This document shows positions 24,686-34,415 of a stretch of 64,000 bases of DNA, piece by piece. A program made the position numbers and the translations under genes. How positions within the stretch are numbered: the first letter of the stretch is position 1; each line of letters starts with the position of its first letter. The stretch covers positions 1,031,951 to 1,095,950 of the forward strand of contig NW_021940923.1 in assembly GCF_004337985.1 (NCBI RefSeq), in the 5' to 3' direction. This stretch comes from Pyricularia pennisetigena (Eukaryota > Ascomycota > Sordariomycetes > Magnaporthales > Pyriculariaceae). The notes below the pieces were generated by a model. The model was not told the origin of the DNA. It saw only the letters and a list, made by a program, of their open reading frames with translations, and ran no database searches.

Positions 24686-27600
24686 ATGTCGGGTTTTGGA
24701 GACAAGATTTCTATCCCAAAACTGAAGGGTACAGAGAACTATATTATCTGGTCCCTCAGAACCAAAGCCATTTTCACCGAAAAAGGTTATATTCACAATA
24801 TTACTGAAATCGGTGAAAATGATAATAAAGCGTTAGCTTTATTAACACTTTTGTGTGAAGACGGTCCTTTATTGCAAATAAGGAACGAAAATACCACAAA
24901 AGAAGCTTGGTTAAAATTAGAAAACCTATATAATCCGAAAGGATTCACTACCGATTTTTTAATCGCTAGGGAGTTTTTTAATACAACTCCACAAAAGTTT
25001 AAGGATATCGAAGAATACCTTAATAAAATAAAGGAATTATCCGATAATTTAAAATCTAAAGATATAATTATCCCTGAACAAATAATTATATCTTGGGTAT
25101 TAAATTCATTAGATAATTCATATGAAGGCTTTATTTCTAATGTTAGTCAGGCATTAAGAAATGATCCAAAGTCATACAATACGGATTCGTTATTTGCACA
25201 TTTAATTGACGAATCCAGAGGTAAAAATGACAATAAGATTTTATTTACCAATAAATTTGGAAATAAAAAGAATTCGTTCAAAAATCGAATCGAAAAAGCC
25301 AAAAATAAAGGCAAATTTTGCAAATTTTGCAAATTAACAGGTCACTCTGTTGATAAGTGCTGGTATCTGAAACCAAATACAGCACCAAAGTCATGGGACG
25401 GTTTAACAAAGAAAAATCGTTTGAAAAATAACGACAAAAACAGAAATCCCGACGAAAATGCTTCGATTAATACTTTAATCGATTTATCAAATAACGATTC
25501 GACTTTTGACGAACGAAATTGGGATACAATTGAAGAAGTAAGCCCAGATACCCCCAATAATAATATATTAAATAATATATTAATTGCAGGAGCTGACAAT
25601 ATCCCAGATTATTTGAATAATTTGAAGGGAATGCACAAATTTGTGATAGATAGCGCTGCAACAATAAACACAGTTTGTAATAAAGGTTATTTATTAAATT
25701 ATAAACCTACAAACAAATATGCAAATTGGGGTAATGCAAATAAATTGAAAATAACCGGAATCGGTGATTTATATTTGGAATTCAAAGATTCACATATAAA
25801 GATTGTCATTAAAAATGTTCACTTTATACCCGAATTGGGAATAAATATATTAAGTGTATCTTGTTTCCAAAATGTAACCACTACCTTTCAAAACAATGAA
25901 GTCTTTTTATTCAGACAGAATAAATTGCTTACAAAAGGTTACAAATCCAATGGATTATACTATATTCCGGCCCAAGTTTTTAAACAAAACTCGGATAACA
26001 ATATTTTGAATATTAGCAATTCTAATATTAAAAACAATATAATATATAAATGGCATTTAAAATTAGCCCATATAGGGCTAGTACCGTTGTTAGCGGTCTT
26101 AAAAGCACAAAATATCCAAATAAACAAAGACGTTATATTGGAATATAAACAATTTCAATGTGAAATTTGTTTGCAAGCAAAGGCCAATCGTCATATAAAT
26201 AAAAGGTCAAATAATCAAAGTGATTATTATATAAACGAGCGAATCCACAGCGATTTGGGGGGTCCTATTACCCCTATCACGTTTAATAATTACAAGTATT
26301 ATATAATCTTTTTGGATAAAAAGTCCAAATATTTATTCGTTTACTTATTAAAGCAAAAGTCTGATGCAATTATTGCTTTTCAGACTTTAATAAATAAGTT
26401 GAACAATAACCCGAACAACAAAAGAGTAAAAGAAATTTTTACCGATAACGGAGGGGAATATATTAATAATGACTTCAAGTCAATATTAAATAAATATGGT
26501 ATTATCCATAATTTAACTCCTCCGTATACAAAAGAGCCAAATGGGTTAATAGAACGAATAAATTTAACACTTTTTAATAAAGTGAGGGCTATGCTTTTTC
26601 ATACAAATGCTCCCAATTACCTTTGGGGCGAAGCATTACTATCAGCCGTTTATATATATAACCGAACCCCGAATTCGTCATTAGGTTTTAAATCACCTTA
26701 CGAATTATATTATAATAAAAATCCAGATTATAATATATTAAAAACATGGGGATCGATTGTTTATTTTAACACAAATAAACAGATAAAAAAGCTAGAAGCT
26801 AGAAATGAACCTGGTTTATTAGTCGGTTATACCGATTATAATAATATATATAAAATATGGGATATAAAACGGAAAACCACCGTTTTAGTTCGAGATTTAA
26901 CAATATTGGAAAACAAGTTTTCATCGAATGTTAAAAATATCCCGAACGAAATATTTAACGAAATAGAAGTTAATATTTCTGATAATCATAACGCTGAAAT
27001 TAGCGTTAATGATAACGTTGAAAATAACGTTAATAATAACGTTGAAAATAACGTTAATAATAACGTTGAAAATAACGTTAATAATAACGTTGAAAATAAC
27101 GTTCAAAGCAGACCTTCTGCTGCAAAGATGCCCAAATTCGATCCATGGCAGGACGAATTATTAACTATAACCGATACGGTGTTAAATAAATCTTACAAAT
27201 TTACAAACAATAAAGATTTTATTTTAACAATAAATAATACGGATAACCCGTCTACTTTCCAACAAGCAATGAAGTTACCAGATGCACAGAATTGGTACAA
27301 ATCCTGTAAGGATGAAATAAATAGTCTGGAAGACGAAAACGTATATAAAATTGTTGATTTACCAAAAGGGAAATCAGCTATAAAAGGGCGTTGGGTTTTG
27401 ATAAAAAAGCCTATAAATAATAATAATAACGATAACCGTTATATTACGGACGATAAAAATAAATATCGTTATAAAGCCCGTTGGGTTGTACAAGGTTTTT
27501 ACCAAATATTTGGTGTAGATTTTCTGGAGACTTTTTCTACAACCTGCAGAACCGAAACGTGGCGAATTATTTTAATAATAGCTCTTAAAATGGGTTATTT

Positions 27601-28879
27601 AATAATCCAATGCGATGTCAAAACAGCGTTTTTGCACGCAGATATTGATACCGAAATATATATAAATTTACCAACTGGCTTCTATACAGAAGACAAATAT
27701 AATAATAAAGTCGGTAAATTAAATAAAGCTTTATATGGCCTAAAACAGTCGCCACGATTATGGTACAAATATTTGTTAAAAATATTGAACAAAACAGGAT
27801 TTAATCCTTTACCATACGACGAGGGTATTTTTATTAATAAAAACCCTGATAGCAAATACTACCAAACAATTTTGGTATGTCACGTGGACGATATATTAAT
27901 AATAAATAAAAATATTGTTATTATTAATAATTTAATTTCCGATTTGCAAGCGGAAATTAAAATAGAAAATTTAGGACCTGTTTCCAGCTTTTTGGGCCAC
28001 GAAATTGTTATCAACAATAATAATTTGACAATAAAACAAGCCCAATATACAGAGAAGTTATTGAATAAATTCAATATTCATAACGATTATAAACCGGGAT
28101 TAATTCCGGGGGTACCGGGTATCAAATTGACAAAAAATAAAAACAACGCTTCTCAGGACGAGATAAAAATATACCAACAATATATTGGTTCGCTATTATA
28201 CTTAGCGTTAAAAACAAGACCAGATATTTGTTATACCGTTGATTTATGTGCCAGATTTATGGCAGACCCAAACAACGAGCATTTTAAATGCGTTGCGAAT
28301 ATTTGGAAATATTTGTTAAAATATCCAAATCTTGGGTTAAATTATGACATAAATAACGGAAATAAAAATATTCTTATAAAAGGATATTGCGATTCTGATT
28401 GGGCTAATGACCTTGAAAATCGGAAATCGACTTTTGGCTATATATTTAGCTTAATAAAAGAGAATAACAAAAATATATCGAATAATAACATAATAAATTG
28501 GAATTCAGTTTTACAAAAAACAGTAGCTTTAAGCAGTTGCGAAGCAGAATATATGGCTTTGACAAACGCAATAAAAGAAGCAATATATTTGAACAATATA
28601 ATAACTTATTTAAATAACAATTTAAATTTGGGATTCAATATTAAAACACCTGTTATTTTGGTGGATAATACGGCGGCCATTAATTTGGCGAATAATCCCG
28701 AATTTCACAAAAGATCCAAGCATATCGATATATTATATCATTTCAATAGAGAAGCGGTTCAGAAGAACTTGATAAAGTTGGTATATATACCAACAAAAGA
28801 AAATTTGGCGGATTTTTTAACAAAAACGGTACCGAATCCAGCCCATACATGTTTCCTAAATTTGGGAAATATTAAATAA
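24686..28879 (+). CDS. Copia A gag-pol polyprotein, intact
   Basis: 1397 codons from the ATG at 24686; the reading frame opens slightly earlier, but only a TTG lies at 24680. N-terminal UBN2-type gag (IPKLKGTENYIIWSLR). CCHC knuckle C212-C215-H220-C225. Protease D322 in DSAAT, where most copia proteases have DSGA. Integrase HHCC zinc finger, then catalytic D523, D587 and E623 with 35 residues between the last two. Low-complexity NVENNVNN repeat near 776-806. RT with WRIILIIALKMG, KALYGLKQSP and HVDD at 1066-1069. RNase H D1236, AEYMAL, VDNTAA and a KRSKHIDI...NLADFLTK end. The single ORF would be self-cleaved into capsid and enzymes that copy and integrate the element. All catalytic positions I can place are present. 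Confidence 0.96.
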   Translation: MSGFGDKISIPKLKGTENYIIWSLRTKAIFTEKGYIHNITEIGENDNKALALLTLLCEDGPLLQIRNENTTKEAWLKLENLYNPKGFTTDFLIAREFFNTTPQKFKDIEEYLNKIKELSDNLKSKDIIIPEQIIISWVLNSLDNSYEGFISNVSQALRNDPKSYNTDSLFAHLIDESRGKNDNKILFTNKFGNKKNSFKNRIEKAKNKGKFCKFCKLTGHSVDKCWYLKPNTAPKSWDGLTKKNRLKNNDKNRNPDENASINTLIDLSNNDSTFDERNWDTIEEVSPDTPNNNILNNILIAGADNIPDYLNNLKGMHKFVIDSAATINTVCNKGYLLNYKPTNKYANWGNANKLKITGIGDLYLEFKDSHIKIVIKNVHFIPELGINILSVSCFQNVTTTFQNNEVFLFRQNKLLTKGYKSNGLYYIPAQVFKQNSDNNILNISNSNIKNNIIYKWHLKLAHIGLVPLLAVLKAQNIQINKDVILEYKQFQCEICLQAKANRHINKRSNNQSDYYINERIHSDLGGPITPITFNNYKYYIIFLDKKSKYLFVYLLKQKSDAIIAFQTLINKLNNNPNNKRVKEIFTDNGGEYINNDFKSILNKYGIIHNLTPPYTKEPNGLIERINLTLFNKVRAMLFHTNAPNYLWGEALLSAVYIYNRTPNSSLGFKSPYELYYNKNPDYNILKTWGSIVYFNTNKQIKKLEARNEPGLLVGYTDYNNIYKIWDIKRKTTVLVRDLTILENKFSSNVKNIPNEIFNEIEVNISDNHNAEISVNDNVENNVNNNVENNVNNNVENNVNNNVENNVQSRPSAAKMPKFDPWQDELLTITDTVLNKSYKFTNNKDFILTINNTDNPSTFQQAMKLPDAQNWYKSCKDEINSLEDENVYKIVDLPKGKSAIKGRWVLIKKPINNNNNDNRYITDDKNKYRYKARWVVQGFYQIFGVDFLETFSTTCRTETWRIILIIALKMGYLIIQCDVKTAFLHADIDTEIYINLPTGFYTEDKYNNKVGKLNKALYGLKQSPRLWYKYLLKILNKTGFNPLPYDEGIFINKNPDSKYYQTILVCHVDDILIINKNIVIINNLISDLQAEIKIENLGPVSSFLGHEIVINNNNLTIKQAQYTEKLLNKFNIHNDYKPGLIPGVPGIKLTKNKNNASQDEIKIYQQYIGSLLYLALKTRPDICYTVDLCARFMADPNNEHFKCVANIWKYLLKYPNLGLNYDINNGNKNILIKGYCDSDWANDLENRKSTFGYIFSLIKENNKNISNNNIINWNSVLQKTVALSSCEAEYMALTNAIKEAIYLNNIITYLNNNLNLGFNIKTPVILVDNTAAINLANNPEFHKRSKHIDILYHFNREAVQKNLIKLVYIPTKENLADFLTKTVPNPAHTCFLNLGNIK
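27013..27103 (+). repeat. 24-bp tandem repeat inside copia A gag-pol
   Basis: About four units of GTTGAAAATAACGTTAATAA plus AAC, encoding repeated NVENNVNN in the linker between integrase and RT. In frame, so length change is tolerated. Confidence 0.85.
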
Positions 28880-29080
28880 AGCTTTTTACCTAAAAATTAG
28901 GTTTTTTGCTAAAATATATAATAATCCAACAACTTTTTCCCAAAGGGTTTTATACGTTAGATTTGTGCATATATAAAATACTTTGTTTTAACTAGTTTTT
29001 TTTCCCACTGGGTTTTATATGTTAAAACGAAGAATACTTTACAGATAATTTATATAATAAAATAAGCTTTTATTATACAA
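28880..29080 (+). other. Copia A 3' noncoding segment
   Basis: AT-rich stretch between the gag-pol stop and the polypurine tract. Nothing else recognised. Confidence 0.6.
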
Positions 29081-29083
29081 ATT

Positions 29084-29094
29084 ACGGGGGTATA
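29084..29094 (+). other. Polypurine tract of copia A
   Basis: ACGGGGGTATA directly before the 3' LTR TGAGAATAA. The same ATTACGGGGGTATA occurs at the 3' end of copia C (38650-38662), supporting its function and the kinship of the two elements. Confidence 0.75.
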
Positions 29095-30043
29095 TGAGAA
29101 TAATAAGCTTATATTATAAGCTTAAGCACGTAATATATACTACGATACATAATTATGCACAATTATGCATAATTATTATGCAATGCATAAAAGACTAATA
29201 AGCTTATATTATAAGCTTAAATACGTAATATATACTACGATGCATAATTATGCACAACTATGCATAAATATTATGCAATGCATAAAAGAATAATAAACTT
29301 ATATTATAAGTTTAAGCACGTAGTAAATACTACGATGCATAATTATGCACAATGATGTATAATTATTATGCACAATAATGCATAATTAATATGCACAACA
29401 ATGTATAATTATTATGCAAAATGATGCATAATTATTATGCACAATACTGCATAACCTTTATGCAATGTATAACGTGTATTAATCAAATAATGCAATACAA
29501 TTGCACACAATTCATGCATATATACTTTTGACCTATTTGGGCAAAAGAAATGAACGCAGATCATGTGCAGATCATACGATCCACAGGCAAACCTATTTTG
29601 GTAAAAATAAAACGCATGACATAAATACAGGTAAGGTTTTGAAGATTGCGTCATACAACGTTTCAAATATGAGACGTTCAAAATAGCCACATATATAAAT
29701 AGGTGAACGCTAAAGCGTTGTTTTATTTTATCCTAATTGGGAAAATAAAATGCAAACCTTAATACGTGGATTTGTAATACATGGATTGCCACATGCAATA
29801 CTTTTGCAGATAAATAGGGAAGAGTTTCCCGCCTTAGAATTAGAGGAAGTTTTATGATCTATCCATCCATCCATCTATCTATCTATCGATCTATCCATTG
29901 ATCTCTCGATTCATTCAACTATCAATACAATTTTTACCTCTATCTATCTTACTTATAAAAGTGACCTTTTTTCCCCTTATATATATCTACTTTATACAGA
30001 TATATTCACTTCACAATTCATCACATAACTTTCCTTTTTTACA
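29095..30043 (+). repeat. 3' LTR of copia A
   Basis: 949 bp, TGAGAATAATAAGC...CCTTTTTTACA. It has three terminal palindrome cassettes against two in the 5' LTR, a shorter tetranucleotide tract, and several base variants shared with the solo LTRs at 5251, 19158 and 44702 rather than with the 5' LTR. Confidence 0.92.
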
Positions 30044-30674
30044 AATATATCTGTATAAGGTAGATATATATAAGGGGAAAAAGGTCACTTTTATAAGTAA
30101 AATAGATAGAGGTAAAAATTGTATTGATGATTGAATGAATAGATAGATCAGTAGATCGATAGATGGATAGATCATAAAACTTCCTCTAATTCCAAGGCGG
30201 GAAACTCTTCCCTATTTATCTGCAAAAGTATTGCATGTGGCAATCCATGTATTACAAATCCACGTATTAAGGTTTGCATTTTATTTTCCCAATTAGGATA
30301 AAATAAAACAACGCTTCAGCGTTCACCTATTTATATATGTGGCTATTTTGAACGTCTCATATTTGAAACGTTGCATGACGCAATGCTCAAAACCTTACCT
30401 ATATTTATGTTATGCGTTTATTTTTACCAAAATAGGTTTGCCTGTGGATCGCATGATCTACAAATGATCTGCGTTCATTTCTCTTGCCCAAATAGGTTAA
30501 AAGGGTGCATGCATGCATTGTATGCAATTGTATTGCATTATTTGATTAATACACGCTATACATTGCATAAAGGTTATGCATTATTGTGTATAATAATTAT
30601 GCATTATTGTGCATAATTATGCATCGTAGTATTTACCACGTGCTTAAGCTTTTAATATAAGCTTATTATTCTCA
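30044..30674 (-). mobile_element. Truncated inverted LTR A fragment abutting the copia A 3' LTR
   Basis: Starts at AATATATCTGTATAAGG, so the first about 35 bp of the reverse LTR are missing, and ends normally at TTATTATTCTCA. One palindrome cassette only. It is head-to-head with the 3' LTR, so 29095-30674 is an imperfect inverted repeat. Its right flank (AACATTCC) is G1 sequence. Confidence 0.88.
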
Positions 30675-33600
30675 TAAACATTCCCCAAAAGCGTGGTTGA
30701 TTATAGTTTCAAAAGTTGCGGGGGCGTTGGTAAAACCGAAAAGTATTACCAGGTATTCGTAATATTTTCGTTTGGTGCGAAATGCTATTTTCCATTCCTC
30801 GCTTCCCTTTATACGGATTGAATTATATGCTCCTTTAAAATTTAATATCGTAAACCATTGTATTTAGTAAAATATGTTTTGAAATTTTCCTATTAGTGGG
30901 AGCGGGTAACAATTTTTTTTTTATAATATCGTTTAATTGTTTCTAATCCACGTATAATCGTAATTTCCCTTTTTTTTAATACGGAAAGGATTGAATATTC
31001 TGTTGGTAATATCGATGGTTTAGTATAACCTTTTTCAAAAAACTTTCCGAAATATTCGTTTAAAACATCCATTTGCGTCGGATTTAAACCGTATATTTTG
31101 TGGTCGAACGGATTGTGCTCAGGTAATCCTATTTCGAATTTTTGGCTGAATTAAGCGTGTATAATTTTGGTATTCCTTCGGGATTTTGCCGTTTTTGGTT
31201 TATTCCTTCGTAATTAATATTGTGTGGTTGGATCGGTTTTTGTTTATAAATAGTCGTTTTTTTTCCGATATTGGTTCCGGGGTTGGTCTTCCTTCCTATA
31301 TATACGCTATTTGTTTTATTTACTCCTCCCGTACTTCATATTTCCTGTATAAACCCCATTATGCTGGAGGTCGTTTAATAATTAAATCCTTTTCCCATTG
31401 AATTGGGCCTGTAATCCAATTTATCCGGGGGTGATCCTTTTCAGCCGGGAAATTTTCAAAATTATGTTTTTATTCCCTATTTCCGTAATATCCAAAATAA
31501 TTTGTTCCTTTCGTTTATAGTTTTCCATCCAAAGGTATACGGTCTTTGTTCCGATGGCGCCGTTCCCGTATAAAACTGCCTTTTTTTCACGGTTTATAGT
31601 CGATATAACTTTTTTTTTATTACCAAAATATTCGTCGTTTTTTCACGATTTTTGGAAAAATGTAATTGTTTTATGGTCCGCTAATAAAGAACGTTCGTAT
31701 AAGTTTTCCATTAAATCGTATATTCAGGAATATATATTCGTGTACTGCTTTCGTAGTTTGCGTGGCATTTAGGGTTTTTTATTCCGTTTTCATTGCTACC
31801 GTTTGGTACCCTATACCGTCTGGTTGTTTTAGTTCTTTGGTTTGCTGAATTCGCGTCCTGTATCTTTATTTTTCTTATTTCGGGGCGTATAGTTACTTTT
31901 AATTTTAATTTTATTAAATCGGTGCCCTGTTGGTGCAAGCGTTTTTCGTGCGTTCGTGGGTATTTCGTTGTCCTTAACGCTGGGGTTCCACACAATTCTG
32001 GTTATAGGCGCGGGTCCTGGTTATCGTAATTCCATTTCGTACCATATTTATATTTCGGTTAATATATGTCTTTTTGCAAATATTTCGGGTGCATTCGTAC
32101 CATAAAAATTATCTTTGGTTGTAATATACTAAAAGGTAATCGTTACAAAGGGTAAATATTACCGTTGGTTCGGTATTAAATCTTATTTTAGTTTCCCAAT
32201 TAAGTAATTTAATGGTGGTATATATTTCGTAGATATTTACTATTTTACGTCGCCGTGGGAAAAAATCGTGGACTATTTTTTTGCTAAAATGTAATCCGCA
32301 ATTATTTCGAAAACATTTTACCCAAAAACTTTTATATACCTGGGATATTTGGTATCCAAAATTGGGTGGCTTCCGGAAATTAAATTAATTAATCCTATAA
32401 GGTTTTATATTTATATTCGAAATAATACTCCGGGGAATTGCATTAATTGGTCCTTTCGGTATAAATCGATAAACTCTTTCTCGTAAATATAGGGGTTATT
32501 TTCCCTTGCTCTATTATATAGGTTTATGGGTATAATTCTTTTCGCTACATTCGTTTTTAAATTCGTTATTGGATTCGTCCGTTACGGTTTGTTAAATTAT
32601 CCGGATGCAGTGGGTTTATCCTAATAGTTGTAGTTCTAACTTTTTTAAAATATCCGATTCCGTTGGTTCGGGTAATTTGGCGTTTTGTTTGCGTACTTGT
32701 ACTGGTGGTTTGGTTTTGATAAATACGCGGCTTCCTATTGCTCAAATCCGGGTGTTTTCGGATTTTTGTGGATACGATCCAGCGTTTATTTGTGCGTTAT
32801 TGTGGGATATATAATTGTCGTCGTAATATATGGTCCAATTTATTAAACTATGTTAATTCGGTTATATTTGTTAATGGGTGGTGGCGTTTAATTTTCGTAA
32901 TTTTTTGGAATCGGGGGTGCTGTTCTGGTATCCGGTTACAAAATCGGGATATAAATTTGGAACGTTTTTAAATCTAAATTTGGCGATATACCCTGGTTTG
33001 TTACATTTAAAACATTTACCATTTTTGGGATTTTTGCGAGGTTTTTTATATTATATCGCGTTAAAATCCTTAAATCCATTACATATTTTATAGGAAATAT
33101 TGTATAAGCGAAACGGTTTAAGGTATTAGTATTTGCGTCTCGTATTAATTTGTCGCAAAATTGGTCCCTATACGTTGCGTTTTTCGCGTCGTTCCAATTC
33201 TCGTTCGTAAAATTGGTTATCGATTTTAACTGTTAATTTTACGTATTTGGGTAGGGTATTGGATCGTTTCTTTTTAACGAACTCGTCCTTAATTCTTTTT
33301 TTAAATCCCGCATAAAAGCGTGCCATTAAAATTTCAGGGCCCCATAATAATTTGGCGGTAATTTATCGAAATTTACTGGCATATTTGGATACCGATTTAA
33401 CTTGGGTAAGGCGTACCAGCTTACGTTGAAGCGTACGTTCCTCGTTTGGGCTGCCGAATATTCCCTTAAAACATTTTTCGAAATTCTCGTAATCGTCGAA
33501 AATGCGATTAATTTGAATTTTACGGTTTTTTTCCTTATCGTAGTCCAAATAATTTCGTATAATTGGTTTAAACCAGGCGGACGTATCGCCTTTTAATAGC

Positions 33601-33818
33601 GAAGCTGCGTAAATAACCTTATTTGCATTTTTATCGAAATTATCCTCGTTAAAATAAAAGTAAGCGCGGGTTCTTATAAAAAGTCCCTGCAAAATACCTG
33701 CGGTGCTATTTTAAGGCAATGGTAAAAAGTATTTAATACAATTCCTATTAATTCGATTAATTTGTTCGGTTATTCGTTCCTGGAATTATCGATTTTTTGC
33801 TTAAAGCGTTGCGACTCT
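30675..33818 (-). pseudogene. G1 copy 2 gag-pol relic
   Basis: Gag core open at 33363-33692 (AASLLKGDTSAWFKPIIRNYLDY, then KSVSKYASKFR), close to copy 1. The gag start codon of copy 1 (5085-5087) corresponds to 33816-33818, which no longer reads ATG. The zinc-knuckle region near 33000-33040, the protease region near 31420-31660 and an RT N-terminal part near 30840-31070 can be traced by comparison with copy 1. All are broken. The RT active site and everything downstream are deleted. Confidence 0.75.
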
Positions 33819-33979
33819 TTAACGTAAGGCGTTAGCGCTGACCGGAGCGTTAATGGTAAAGGGGGTTTAAAAGGTGGTTCTGTTGGAAAACATTGTTTCG
33901 GCGATACTGTTCGGTATATTTTAAAGTAAAATATTGAATAAAAGCAATTAAAATATTACGATTAAAATACCGAGTAACC

Positions 33980-34415
33980 TGTTTTTAGGGTATAATATAG
34001 TGGGTTGAAGCGATTGAGCGTTTTAATTGGGTAATTGGGGATTTTCAATAATTGGGGCGAAATTATAATCGTTTTTAAATAAATATTGAGGTTAATTAGA
34101 GTTATAAGATTAATTGCTGCTTAGCAATCCTAAAATTGAATTTATTTATATGGTAATAAATGTGTTTTATATATAGTCCGTTGTCCTGACTGTAATATGT
34201 GTGATATGTCCCATAACCAACATATTATTTGTTCTGCTATATTTAATATGTGATATATTAATTATATCGTTTTTTTGGCGGTTACGTGGGGTTACGTGAT
34301 CTTTTTTATAATTCTATTTCCTGTCGGTCGGTGTCTTCTCTGGTCGAGTGTCGTTAGGAGGGGTGTGACTCCGCCTGGCCTCATTGGTACCGACCCGACT
34401 TGTCTGGTCGTAACA
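33980..34415 (-). repeat. G1 5' LTR
   Basis: On the minus strand it runs TGTTACGACCAGACAAGTCG...CCCTAAAAACA, 436 bp with TG/CA ends, immediately upstream of the G1 gag leader. The outer 100 bp keep a higher GC content than the rest. Boundaries rest on TG/CA ends and on the break in similarity with copy 1, as no second LTR is in the window. Confidence 0.65.

Larger units (their letters stand above)
23514..30043 (+). mobile_element. Ty1/copia element copia A with intact polyprotein
   Basis: 5' LTR 23514-24404, half-tRNA primer site at 24405, one ORF 24686-28879, polypurine tract near 29084 and 3' LTR 29095-30043. No matching target duplication: TTTTA precedes the 5' LTR and AATAT follows the 3' LTR. 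The two LTRs also differ (see findings). The coding region has none of the RIP damage seen in neighbouring copies, so at least the ORF is recent or has escaped RIP. Confidence 0.93.
30675..34415 (-). mobile_element. Ty3/gypsy G1, copy 2, 3'-truncated, with 5' LTR
   Basis: 30675-33979 is colinear with 1945-5250 of copy 1: RT N-terminal half, protease, gag. The left end is cut by the LTR A fragment. The right end has an LTR that copy 1 has lost. RIP-type stops are dense. Confidence 0.85.
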
